A stretch of DNA of 64,000 nt from Terriglobia bacterium (GTDB taxonomy: Bacteria > Acidobacteriota > Terriglobia > Terriglobales > Acidobacteriaceae), in assembly GCA_020073165.1 (NCBI GenBank), contig JAIQFP010000003.1, positions 1-64,000 on the forward strand. The letters are read 5' to 3'. Positions 14,846-23,235 of this stretch are shown one piece after another. The position numbers and the translations under genes were made by a program. Under the pieces are notes generated by a model. It had not been told where the DNA came from and did not search any database. It saw only the letters and a list, made by a program, of their open reading frames with translations. Position 1 is the first letter of the stretch, and each line of letters opens with the position of its first letter.

Positions 14846-15886
14846 CTATTCACTGGCATCCCAGATTTCCGAACCAGCCCTGTCCACGTAGCCCCATTCA
14901 CCTTCGTAGTTCGTAGGCGTCATTTCGTTGAAATGCCATTTTCCGGCGCGGGAAACCATCGCCAGACCATTCTGGAAATCAAAGCTCATGTCGTATTTCG
15001 GACTGATCACCAATCGGCCGGATGGATCGATGAATCCATGCTTGTGGTCGGCAGCGTTCACGACGCAGGCAAGCCCCTCACTGAAGCTGCACGCATGCTC
15101 GAATTGTGGCTGAATAACCATCTCGCCCTGTCTGTCGATATACCCATATTTGAAGTGAACCTCCACTGCGGCTAGCCCTTCTTTGAAGTATCCTCCGTCC
15201 CCAAACCGCGGCGTTATTATCACGGAGCCGGTGCGATCGATGTACCCCCACTGATCCTTCCCATCACTGAACTCAACAGCAGCCAGCCCTTCTGAAAAAT
15301 CTAGCACTTGATGGAATCGCAATGGGATCGCAATGGCGCCGCTCGTGTCGATGAAGCCCCACTTGTCTTTATTCTGGACCGCCAGTAATCCTTCGCTGAA
15401 CGACCACCAGCTGAAATCAAATAGACCAGAAACCAGATTGCCGGTTCTGTCGATAACGCCGTGCTTCTCCCCCACCAGTACAACAGCTCGGCCTTGGGAA
15501 AACCCCTGCGCATACTCGAACTTCGGGGGGATTATGAGTTTGCCTTCCACGTCCGTGTAGCCCCATTTCTGACCCACCCTTACTGCGGCCAGTCCTTCGG
15601 AAAAAGACCAGCGCACTTCGTCGAACTTCGGTGTGATTACGGGCCTGTCACTTTGATCTATAAATCCCCATTTGTTACCGATAAGCACGGGTGCGTAGTC
15701 TTCGGAAAAATCACGGCAATCCTGAAATGTCGGGGCCACTATGAATCGCCCAGTAGAGTTGATGTACCCGCAACGCTCGCCTTTGCGCGACACAAATAGA
15801 GAGGGCGATGACTGAGCGCTAGCCTGAACATTGATAGCCAGCAACATTGCCGCGACATACCGCCAAGGGAACGAGTTGAATCGCAT
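14846..15886 (-). CDS. Exported WG-repeat protein
   Basis: A 346-aa protein with a signal peptide (MRFNSFPWRYVAAMLLAINV, cleavage near ASA-QS) followed by about eight WG repeats of roughly 35 residues: KWGFIDQSDRPVITPKFDEV, KWGYTDVEGKLIIPPKFEYA, and so on, each with FSEGLA spacers. WG repeats form a beta-propeller-like or solenoid surface of unknown ligand. The start at 15886 is preferred: GGGAG lies 6 nt upstream and the signal peptide begins there; the frame is open much further (to 16492) but that part reads antisense to the transposase. It stands between the WD40 gene and the transposase element. Confidence 0.85.
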   Translation of the reverse strand: MRFNSFPWRYVAAMLLAINVQASAQSSPSLFVSRKGERCGYINSTGRFIVAPTFQDCRDFSEDYAPVLIGNKWGFIDQSDRPVITPKFDEVRWSFSEGLAAVRVGQKWGYTDVEGKLIIPPKFEYAQGFSQGRAVVLVGEKHGVIDRTGNLVSGLFDFSWWSFSEGLLAVQNKDKWGFIDTSGAIAIPLRFHQVLDFSEGLAAVEFSDGKDQWGYIDRTGSVIITPRFGDGGYFKEGLAAVEVHFKYGYIDRQGEMVIQPQFEHACSFSEGLACVVNAADHKHGFIDPSGRLVISPKYDMSFDFQNGLAMVSRAGKWHFNEMTPTNYEGEWGYVDRAGSEIWDASE

Positions 15887-16036
15887 CGTTTCTCCCGAGG
15901 AAACAGTATAGCCTTGCAGAAGAGTGACCTGCGAACTGTCATCTAATGCCATCGGGTGGCAGTGGTTATAGTCTCCTCCAGATCCCCACGTAAGACAGCA
16001 TAGCCGGGACAGATAATTGATAATTCGGGATAATTC

Positions 16037-16889
16037 GGGGACAGACGGGACATTCCCCAATTCTTTTTGGCCCGATATGGGAAATATCGTCCTCCCAGTC
16101 CGCCTCGAAAGTACACGCATGATCTGCAGACCGATCATTTCTGCTAATTTCAAGCCATGGCTCGGTTCGCGCGAGTCGTCGCGGTGGACGTGGCTCATCA
16201 TGTTACGCAGCGGGGCAACGCTCGACAAGTGATTCTTGGCAGCGACGCCGATCGCATGATTTACCTGGGGTTGCTGCGCCAGTATGCCCAGCTTCACGGT
16301 CTTGCGCTGCTGGGTTACTGCCTGATGTCCAACCATGTGCACCTGATCGCGGTCCCGCAGACTCCGGACGGGCTCGCGCAAGCGCTCAAGCAGGCGCATG
16401 GACGCTACGCATCGTATTGGAATGCGCGTCGGTCGTCGAGCGGCCACGTGTGGCAGGGCCGATTCTATTCTTGTCCGCTTGACGAGTCTCACCTGTGGAA
16501 GGCGTTGCGCTATGTGGAGTTGAATCCCGTGCGTGCCGCCCTGGTGGGGCAGCCGAACAGTGGAGATGGTCTAGCGCAGCGGCTCACTGTGGCACTGGCA
16601 CTGCGGATGCGCCCCTGGAGATGGAGCGGTGGAGGAGTCGCTGGACGGTGGCGGAGTGGGTGGAGTTCCTAGCGGCTGCGGAATCGCCCAGCGAGGTTGG
16701 CGAATTGCGCCGCTCGACGCATACCGGACGCCCTCTGGGGACGGCGGAATTCGTCACGGAGTTGGAGAAATCGATGCTGCGTCCACTGGCGGCGCGAAAA
16801 GCCGGACGACGCAAGAAGCCGGCAGGCAATTGGTCCCAGCCCGAGCTTACCTTTGTTGCCTGAAATGAGGGAATGTCCCGTCTGTCCCC
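16037..16889 (+). mobile_element. REP-type (Y1/RAYT) transposable element with 21-bp terminal inverted repeats
   Basis: The left end at 16037-16057 begins GGGGACAGACGGG and the right end at 16869-16889 is its exact reverse complement over 21 bp. The 853-bp interval holds a single Y1-type transposase gene, now frameshifted. Long identical ends around a Y1 HUH transposase are typical of REP-associated tyrosine transposase units, where the ends are the REP-like sequences that the enzyme recognises. Confidence 0.7.
16157..16863 (+). pseudogene. REP-associated tyrosine (Y1) transposase, one-base deletion
   Basis: The N-terminal 130 codons read HHVTQRGNARQ, the HUH motif SNHVHLIAVPQ, the helix with HGRYASYWN and the catalytic-Tyr region RYVELNPVRAALVG. 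Near 16556 the frame is lost: the family continuation QWRWSSAAAH and the rest (TVAEWVEFLAAAESPSEVG ... GRPLGTAEFVTELE) appear in the next frame, ending at 16863. Restoring one G after CAGCCG gives the usual PEQWRWSS. As it stands the product would stop at 16672 with a nonsense tail. It lies between 21-bp inverted repeats. Confidence 0.8.
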
Positions 16890-16909
16890 GCATTTCCAAC
16901 GTCCTGGCC

Positions 16910-17281
16910 TCATGTGGCGATGCTCAGATGAATGCTCAGATCATGAGCGGCATGTTTGCTGAGGCGAACCTTAACCTGAAGCGGATTCATGCCTGGGGAG
17001 GAGAACCGCAAATGGAACAGCTTTCCTGTCGGCTTCTCAAGCGAAAAATACCCGTTGTCGTCAGCCTTTGTGGAGGCCAGAACCGTTTTCCAGTCGGGGC
17101 TACACAGTTCGACCGTGACCCCCTTTCCTGCCACCTTTTCCAATCCAACGTCGACATGGCCTGAAAGCGAGCGACTGACGATCACACTTTCCTGTACAAC
17201 GAGCTGGGTCTGAGCTTGCGCTGACCAGGCGACGCAGAACAGGAGAACAAGGAGACACGCAAGCCACTTTGAGTTCTTCAT
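16910..17281 (-). CDS. Exported carboxypeptidase-regulatory-like small protein, partner of the 17283 RHS tip
   Basis: A 123-aa protein with a signal peptide (WLACLLVLLFCVAWSAQA-Q) and a transthyretin/CarboxypepD_reg-like beta domain (GHVDVGLEKVAGKGVTVELC, DDNGYFSLEKPTGKLFHL, VRLSKHAAHD). Its ATG lies one base after the stop of the RHS tip, so the pair is coupled. The exported paralog at 9483-9890 occupies the same place behind a related HELAEAY tip. The suggested role is to neutralise or chaperone that toxin in the periplasm; this rests on the repeated pairing. Confidence 0.65.
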   Translation of the reverse strand: MKNSKWLACLLVLLFCVAWSAQAQTQLVVQESVIVSRSLSGHVDVGLEKVAGKGVTVELCSPDWKTVLASTKADDNGYFSLEKPTGKLFHLRFSSPGMNPLQVKVRLSKHAAHDLSIHLSIAT

Positions 17282-17282
17282 G

Positions 17283-18893
17283 TTATTGCTTAATGATGAT
17301 TTTCCCTTCAGGATTTGGAGAGTTCGCTGGCCCTCCAGCACCGGTGTTGTACTCCTTGAGGTAGGGACGTTGATCTCTCAACTCTAGTTCTCGTTGCAGA
17401 GCCGCATTGTGACCCGCCGCGTAACTCCCGCCCTTTCCGCCGTCGATCTTCTCGTAAGCCTCGGCAAGCTCATGGAACGCAACGGTCCACTCCGGGGCTA
17501 CTTGCAGATTGGTGTTTGACCCTCGCGTCACTTTTGGATTGTTGAAGTAGAGAGCGACGATGTCACTGACGCCAGCCGGAGGATTTCCGCCTTTGGGTTG
17601 GTCGCCAAATGTCCGAAGGTTCGCGGTAATGTAATCGATCTTGACGGCCCCCTTATCCGTCATGACGGTGGGGCCGATACTGAAGTCGTACGTATTTTTG
17701 CTGCCGACGAGATCGTTAACGAGCGCCGCTCCCGCATTCTTGCTTAGATCAAGGTCTTTGGTATCGAAACTAACCACCCCTGTTTTTGCATCCATCGAGA
17801 GTCGATTTGCAGCGTCCCCGGCTACCTGCTGCAGGTCCGCAAAGCACTGCTTTTGTTGGTCGGCGTTGCCGACGCATTGCAAAATCTCTCCGGTTGGGTC
17901 AATAAAACGCAGTGGATTATTCGCGACATACGCATAAAGATTGAGCTGTTGCGGGTTCACCAGCCGCTCTGTCGTAATCACAACTGGATCGGTGGTCATG
18001 AATCGGCCCAAGCTCGATGAATCGTAGCGTTTGCCGAAGTTATCCAAGCCGGATTCGGAATCGCGTTCTTTGCCGGTGAAGTGCAGGGGGGTGGGATCGC
18101 ACGAGCCGGTGGCCACTTGACCGTCGCCGAACGGCAAACTCACAATGGTTTCGCACCTGGTCCCGTTTACCTGAGTGCGCGCCCGCTCCGTCCCCAACCA
18201 GTCGGTGAAGGCGAAGTTCGTGGTGCCACCAGCGCCGCCCGCGTAGGTGGCGAGGTGGCGACCGCCCAGAAACACCTCACCGCGCGACCACGTCCCGGTC
18301 GAACTCAACTCCGTCATGGCATGCCCGCCCAGATCCTAGAGGTAATCCGACACTGCGCCCGAGACCACCCGCCGAATTCTCCGTCCTTCGGCATCATACG
18401 TATAGGCCCCAGCCGTGGTGTCCACCGTGCTCAACCGGTTCTCGGCATCGTAGGTGTAGCTGTAGGTGTGCGAACCATTGTTGTACGTTTTCACGTTTCC
18501 CGCGGCGTCAAACGTGATTCCGTCCGTGGGAAGATTGTGGTTGTTGGCGTCGAACGTCTGCACGCTGGTGTACGGGCCGTTCTGCTGCCAGCGGTTGCCA
18601 AAGCGGTCATACAGATAGGTGTACGACGCTCCCGTCTTGGAGCTGCTTGTCAGCCGATTGAAGTCGTCATACCCATAGGTCCAGTTCCCGTTGATACTGT
18701 CGTTGGCGGTCAAGACATCGCCGTTTGGACCATAGGAGGCCATGCTCAGGCTGTAGATGCTGCCACTTGTTCCCACGCTGTGAGAACCCAGCCAACCCCG
18801 GTTCGCCCCGTTGCCGGTTGTCACCACGGTCTGAGTTTCGGCAATGCTCACATGCCCTAGGTTATTATCCCCCAAGGTGGCCGCAGTGTTCAT
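17283..18893 (-). pseudogene. RHS C-terminal gene with HELAEAY tip, interrupted by an in-frame amber codon
   Basis: The 5' part (18893-18336) has YD repeats (YGYDDFNRLTSSSKTG, TYDAENRLSTVD) and ends VSGAVSDYL-TAG. In the same frame the gene continues YDLGG-like HAMTELSSTGTWSRGE, the core FTGKERDSESGLDNFGK, the DPTGE junction and a tip with AFHELAEAYEKIDGGK and AHN...LQRELELRDQRP. At the TAG (18336-18338) fragment E has TAC, so one base change made the stop. The downstream half could restart at ATG 18317. The 5' end abuts the stop of the propeller gene (18912), so it too is a truncated RHS, and there is no signal peptide. Confidence 0.75.
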
Positions 18894-18911
18894 GCCACAA
18901 GGGAGCGCATT

Positions 18912-20012
18912 TCACTTGGTTATAAAAATGGACGAAGGGGCGGCGACGGTGTCGAAAGGTGAACCCGGAATCACGGTGAGTTCGCCAGTCGTCATGTCCC
19001 GCGTAAAGGCGGCGATGTTCTTGGAGCCCTGATTTCCAACGTAGAGAAACTGCCCTGTGGGATCCAGGGAAAGAAACACCGGCCCGGTACCGGCAGAGAT
19101 GGTCGCGGTCGTGATCTGGCTAGGCAGGCCGCTGGTGGGATCCAGCGTGTAGACAAAAACATTGTTAGAGCCGGTATTGGCGACGTAGAGGAATTGGCCG
19201 GAGGGATCGACAACGATCCCGATGGGACCGGTACCGGCGGCGAAGGGGGTAGGGGTGAGGGAGGTCAATCCCCCGGAAACGGGATCGATGGTGAATCCGG
19301 TAAAGCCGTTCGCGGCCGGCAACGTGACGTAGAGATGTTGTCCGGAAGGATCGATGGTCATAGCCAGGGGAGCCGCGGTCAGGATGACAGGTGAGCCTGG
19401 GATTTCCTGCAAGGTTCCCACCCCGGGCGCGATGGAGAAAATGGAGAGGGAAAGTGAGTTCTGGTTTGCGACGTAGAGGAAGTTGCCGGACGGCGAGACC
19501 ACCAGCCGGCTTGGAGCAAGACCTGCCTTGAAGGGAGAGTCGGTAATTTCCGTCAAGGCCCCGTTGGAGGAACTTATGGTGAACACGGAAATGTCGTTCG
19601 TTCCCTGGTTGGCGACAAACAGTAAGCCGCCGGCGGGATCGGTGGCCAGGGCGGTTGGATTCAGGCCCGTGCTGGCCCGGGGCATCACTTCGCTCAGTAC
19701 GCCACCGGAATCGATCGTGAACAGCGACACATCGCCCTCGGCTTGGTTGGCGACATAGGCAAACTGGTTGGAAGGATGCACACAGACAGCAGCCGGGGAA
19801 GTACCTGACGCAAACGGCGATCCGGAGATCGGGTTCAGCTTGCCGGACGTGTCGTTGATGTGGAAGCCCATCACCTGATTATTCTGCGGCACGGTCACAT
19901 AGGCAGCGTGGCTTGACCCGCCACCGCCACCGCCGCTGCTGCTGCAACTGATTAAGAGTCCTGCCGCCAGCAGCATCACGAATAACAAGAAGATTGCTTT
20001 GCCTCGAATCAA
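18912..20012 (-). CDS. Beta-propeller lipoprotein (lactonase/YncE-like fold)
   Basis: A 366-aa protein with a lipoprotein signal (LLAAGLLISC, lipobox Cys23), a Ser/Gly linker and seven blades of the lactonase-type propeller: SNQFAYVANQAEGDVSLFTI, GGLLFVANQGTNDISVFTIS, SGQFLYVANTGSNNVFVYTL. It is anchored to a membrane and faces the periplasm or surface. The catalytic function of relatives (6-phosphogluconolactonase) is unlikely in this secreted group; binding or structural roles are usual. Its stop codon touches the truncated 5' end of the neighbouring RHS copy, so the accessory region begins or was recombined here. Confidence 0.85.
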   Translation of the reverse strand: MIRGKAIFLLFVMLLAAGLLISCSSSGGGGGGSSHAAYVTVPQNNQVMGFHINDTSGKLNPISGSPFASGTSPAAVCVHPSNQFAYVANQAEGDVSLFTIDSGGVLSEVMPRASTGLNPTALATDPAGGLLFVANQGTNDISVFTISSSNGALTEITDSPFKAGLAPSRLVVSPSGNFLYVANQNSLSLSIFSIAPGVGTLQEIPGSPVILTAAPLAMTIDPSGQHLYVTLPAANGFTGFTIDPVSGGLTSLTPTPFAAGTGPIGIVVDPSGQFLYVANTGSNNVFVYTLDPTSGLPSQITTATISAGTGPVFLSLDPTGQFLYVGNQGSKNIAAFTRDMTTGELTVIPGSPFDTVAAPSSIFITK

Positions 20013-20162
20013 TCAGAGCCTCCCCGGGAGACAACGCCAGACATATTTACACACCTTGCTGAACCTGGAACCCTGGCCAAATGAAGAGTTCGGGCTCGAA
20101 CAGGATACAACACATCTCTCCCGGAAGAGTTGCATCGAGGAGGCACCAACGCTTGCAAGTCG

Positions 20163-21479
20163 TCAGGCGATGCTACGTTTGAGGCGCGAAGTGCGGCGCC
20201 GGGAGGGGGAGGCGGCGGTTTCCACACGGTTGCGGCCATTCTGCTTGGCGCGGTACAGCGCCTTGTCGGCGGCCTGCATGACCTGCTCGAGTTCGCGTAG
20301 CCGGGCGGTTGGCTCTGCAACTCCGATGCTGACGGTCACGGACAGATCGCCGCTGGGGTTTTGTGGGCGGACACGGCGGTCGCGTTTCCCGCGAGCGGCA
20401 ACTCTGCGATCCGGGCCGCGGGCGACGGTGCGTCGTTCCTCACCGGCGCGCACCCGGAAGGTCGAGGCCTGAATGAGAATGCGCAAGCGATCCAGATGTT
20501 CGACCACTTCTTTCGTAGACTTTCCCGGAAACAGGATGGAAAACTCTTCTCCGCCCACGCGGAATGCCTCGCCGCCGCCGCTCACCCCGGCCAGTCGGCC
20601 CGCCACCATGCGCAGCACCTGATCCCCAGTGTCGTGCCCGTAGGTATCGTTGAAGGACTTGAAGTGGTCGATGTCGACGACAGCCACGGCATACGGGCCC
20701 TCCAGGCGAAGCAATGCGTCGTTGAAGGCACGCCGCGAGGGTAACCCGGTCAACTCGTCGTGATAGGCGAGAACATATGAGGTTTCGATGATGGAGCTGA
20801 GCAGAATCAGCCCTCCCGTGGCCAGATACGCGCCCGCGATGTGTCCCACGGCGCCGGCTTGCAATCCCAGAAACACAGCCAGAAGCGACCACAGCAGACC
20901 GCCCTCTACCGGCTTGCGATAGAGCAAGAACCGGACTAGCAGGATTGCGCAGGCCACCGCGAAGGCCAGCAAAGCGGGTTGCGGAAGCTTCGTCCACTGG
21001 AAGAGGTGCCGATCCAGGAAAGCGTAGTGGAAAAGAGCGGGGCCGCCGGTTTGTCCGGGGCGGCAGATGAGGGCGACGAACACGGACTCGGTGAACAACA
21101 GTCCCAGGCGTGAGGCGATGGCAGGAAACCCCAGGCCGCGCTCGCGGATGAAGGAAAGAAAGATGAAGTTGACTGGCAGGAGGAAAGAAATGGCCTCAAT
21201 TGCGATGCGTCCAGGGCCGACCAAGGGGGGGCGCCCGGCGGAAAAGAACTCAGCTGCACGATGCGCCAGAAGAAGAAAGACCAATGCGAACAGGACGCGG
21301 CTGGAGTGGAATCGCCAAGCCAGCAGAATTCCAGCGGTGAAGGCTGCGTAGTAGTAGAAGTCGAGAGCGGAGGCGGAGATCGGCACGATCCCGCCCTGAA
21401 GCAGCACCACCGCGGCAAGCAGAAGGGCGCCGCCGGGCAAAAGCAGAGACTTTAGTACTCCCTTGCTCCAAAGATCCAC
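20163..21479 (-). CDS. Membrane-bound diguanylate cyclase (GGDEF)
   Basis: A 438-aa protein. Residues 1 to about 240 are a multi-pass membrane sensor (LLLPGGALLLAAVVLL, AAFTAGILLAWRF, ALVFLLLAHRAAEF and further helices). The GGDEF domain starts at DELTGLPSRRAFNDALL, with VVDIDHFKSFNDTYGHDTGD and the active loop GGEEF at about 309-313. It should make cyclic di-GMP from two GTP. The usual inhibitory RxxD site before the loop reads SGGG, so product inhibition is probably lost. A charged insertion (RVAARGKRDRR) lies before the final helix. GTG start at 21479. It diverges from the flagellar block, where cyclic di-GMP often controls motility. Confidence 0.9.
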   Translation of the reverse strand: MDLWSKGVLKSLLLPGGALLLAAVVLLQGGIVPISASALDFYYYAAFTAGILLAWRFHSSRVLFALVFLLLAHRAAEFFSAGRPPLVGPGRIAIEAISFLLPVNFIFLSFIRERGLGFPAIASRLGLLFTESVFVALICRPGQTGGPALFHYAFLDRHLFQWTKLPQPALLAFAVACAILLVRFLLYRKPVEGGLLWSLLAVFLGLQAGAVGHIAGAYLATGGLILLSSIIETSYVLAYHDELTGLPSRRAFNDALLRLEGPYAVAVVDIDHFKSFNDTYGHDTGDQVLRMVAGRLAGVSGGGEAFRVGGEEFSILFPGKSTKEVVEHLDRLRILIQASTFRVRAGEERRTVARGPDRRVAARGKRDRRVRPQNPSGDLSVTVSIGVAEPTARLRELEQVMQAADKALYRAKQNGRNRVETAASPSRRRTSRLKRSIA

Positions 21480-21679
21480 TGAGTGCTTTCCCAGGCCATG
21501 AACTAGCGTTTAGCAATTATCCCCGGCTGGTGGAAGCGGAGTGAGTGGCAGTGGAGGTTCGTCCCAATTCTGCAGCGAGTTCTCTCCTTGGAAAGTGAGA
21601 CCTTCGTGCGTGGCGCAATCTCTTGTCCTGACTCCATGTCCGCCTAGAATCGGAATGTCATATTAGAGGCATCTTACCT

Positions 21680-22366
21680 GTGAGAATTCTTATCGCGGAA
21701 GACGACGCCGCCCTCGCCAGTTTTGTCAGGAAGGGCCTGGAAGCGGAGCACTATGCAGTGGACGTTTCTGCCGACGGGGAACAGGCACGAGCCATGGCGG
21801 AGGAATTTGATTACGACCTGGTAGTGCTGGACCTGACTCTGCCGCGGCTGGATGGAGTTTCGATCCTGCGCTACGTGCGCACTCGCAAACCGAGCATTCC
21901 AATCCTGATCCTGACCGGGCGCAGCCGGGTGGAGGACCGAGTGCAATGTCTCGATCTGGGAGCGGACGACTACCTGGTCAAACCGTTCTCATTCTCGGAG
22001 TTGTCGGCGCGCATCCGGGCGCTGCTGCGGCGCTGTCACCTGCCGGTGGAGTCGGTGCTGGCGGTGGATGATCTGAAGCTCGACCGGGTGGAGCGGCGAG
22101 TGGAGCGGGCGGGGCGGCGCATTGAGCTGACATCGAAAGAATTCGCCTTGCTCGAGTACCTCATGCGCAATGCCGGGCGGCGGATTACCCGCGCCATGAT
22201 TATCGAGCACGTGTGGAACCTGTCATTCGACACTTACACGAACGTAGTTGACGTGTATATCAACTACCTCCGCCGCAAGGTAGACAGCGGCGCGAACAAG
22301 CGGCTAATTCACACCATCCGGGGCGTGGGCTATGAGTTGAGCACACGCTCCGAGGCGCGGGAATGA
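21680..22366 (+). CDS. OmpR-family response regulator at the head of the flagellar block
   Basis: A 228-aa protein with a complete receiver (D8, D9, phospho-acceptor D51 in VVLDLTLPRLDG, Thr of ILTGRS, Lys of YLVKPFSFSEL) and a winged-helix domain (IELTSKEFALLEYLMRNAG, VVDVYINYLRRKVD). GTG start after AGAGG (21665). Its stop overlaps the next gene by 4 nt (ATGA). The regulator probably acts with the adjacent kinase-like protein; the DNA targets are unknown, perhaps the flagellar genes that follow. Confidence 0.92.
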   Translation: MRILIAEDDAALASFVRKGLEAEHYAVDVSADGEQARAMAEEFDYDLVVLDLTLPRLDGVSILRYVRTRKPSIPILILTGRSRVEDRVQCLDLGADDYLVKPFSFSELSARIRALLRRCHLPVESVLAVDDLKLDRVERRVERAGRRIELTSKEFALLEYLMRNAGRRITRAMIIEHVWNLSFDTYTNVVDVYINYLRRKVDSGANKRLIHTIRGVGYELSTRSEARE

Positions 22367-23103
22367 AAGCGGCAGCGGCAGGAGGCGAGATTGCAGCCAG
22401 GGGCGAACGGCGGAAACTGCTTTCTGAATTGTTTCATGCTCTGAATCAGCCCCTCACAACGTTGCGCTGCGCACTGGAGCTCTCGCTGCAGCGACAGCGC
22501 TGGGAGGAAGAATCCCGCCACACCGCGCAGACTGCGCTGGAGCAAGCCGAGAGCATCACCCGGCTTACGTGCGGCATCCGCGAATTGCTGGAAGCCGATG
22601 ACCCTGGGGACCAACTCCAAGTGGTGGCGCTGGACGCCACGGTGCGGGAGGCGCTGCGCGATTGGCTGCCCGTGTCGGAGGCGGCGCACATTACGCTCTC
22701 CTGTCAGAGCCTTGCTCCTTGTCCGGTGTGGTTTGAGGAGCAGCGACTGCGGCAAGCGGTGTTCCATTTGCTGGAGTTTGTACTGCTTTCCGCCGCCGGG
22801 GGCGCAACCGTGAAGGTCGATCTGGCGCAGCAAGAGGGTGCGGCTCTGCTAAGGATAGCAACCTCACGAATGGACCTATCTGCCGGCGTGGAACCCGTTT
22901 CTGCTGACCCTGCAGAGTCCAAGATGGAGCAAGTGCAACGCAAGCTTGGACTGGCCATCACGCGCAGTATCTTCGAAGCGGCGGGTGGAAGCTTGGAAGT
23001 GACTGGCGGCAAAGAACTGCGGGTTGAGATTCGGCTGACGCTGGCGGAAGCTCCCGCAGAGGCCAAGCGCTCGTGCGGGCGGGGCTGTGCGGTCCAAGGA
23101 TGA
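22363..23103 (+). CDS. Degenerate histidine-kinase-like protein
   Basis: A 246-aa cytoplasmic protein with no membrane segment. An H-box is present (LFHALNQPLTTLRCALELSL, His25) and the end of an ATPase fold (KLGLAITRSIFEAAGGSLEV, a G2-like motif). The N-box that should hold Asn reads QAVFHLLEFVLLS and the DxGxG box is missing (IATSRMDLSAG). ATP binding is therefore doubtful; it may be a phosphotransfer or allosteric partner for the regulator with which it overlaps, rather than a working kinase. Another kinase of the block (24502) has intact motifs. Confidence 0.75.
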   Translation: MKAAAAGGEIAARGERRKLLSELFHALNQPLTTLRCALELSLQRQRWEEESRHTAQTALEQAESITRLTCGIRELLEADDPGDQLQVVALDATVREALRDWLPVSEAAHITLSCQSLAPCPVWFEEQRLRQAVFHLLEFVLLSAAGGATVKVDLAQQEGAALLRIATSRMDLSAGVEPVSADPAESKMEQVQRKLGLAITRSIFEAAGGSLEVTGGKELRVEIRLTLAEAPAEAKRSCGRGCAVQG

Positions 23104-23235
23104 TCCTTCCCAACCACCGGGCAGATTTTTCCCATTTCCGCTAACCCTTCTTGAACTGGGAAAGACTTGCCGGAAAAAGAAATTCTTAATCTCCTTCTAA
23201 TCGCCTTCCAAGCTTCTCCGGATGAAATCGGTAAC

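Noticed and set aside
14846-16492. 548-aa version of the WG-repeat protein
   Set aside because: The first 202 codons are antisense to the transposase and its flank; a signal peptide and ribosome site mark the start at 15886.
23155-23172. Possible sigma-54 promoter (TGGG...TTGC) before the sigma-54 activator gene
   Set aside because: The spacing between GG and GC is 9 bp, not the required 10, and the rest of the -24 box does not match.
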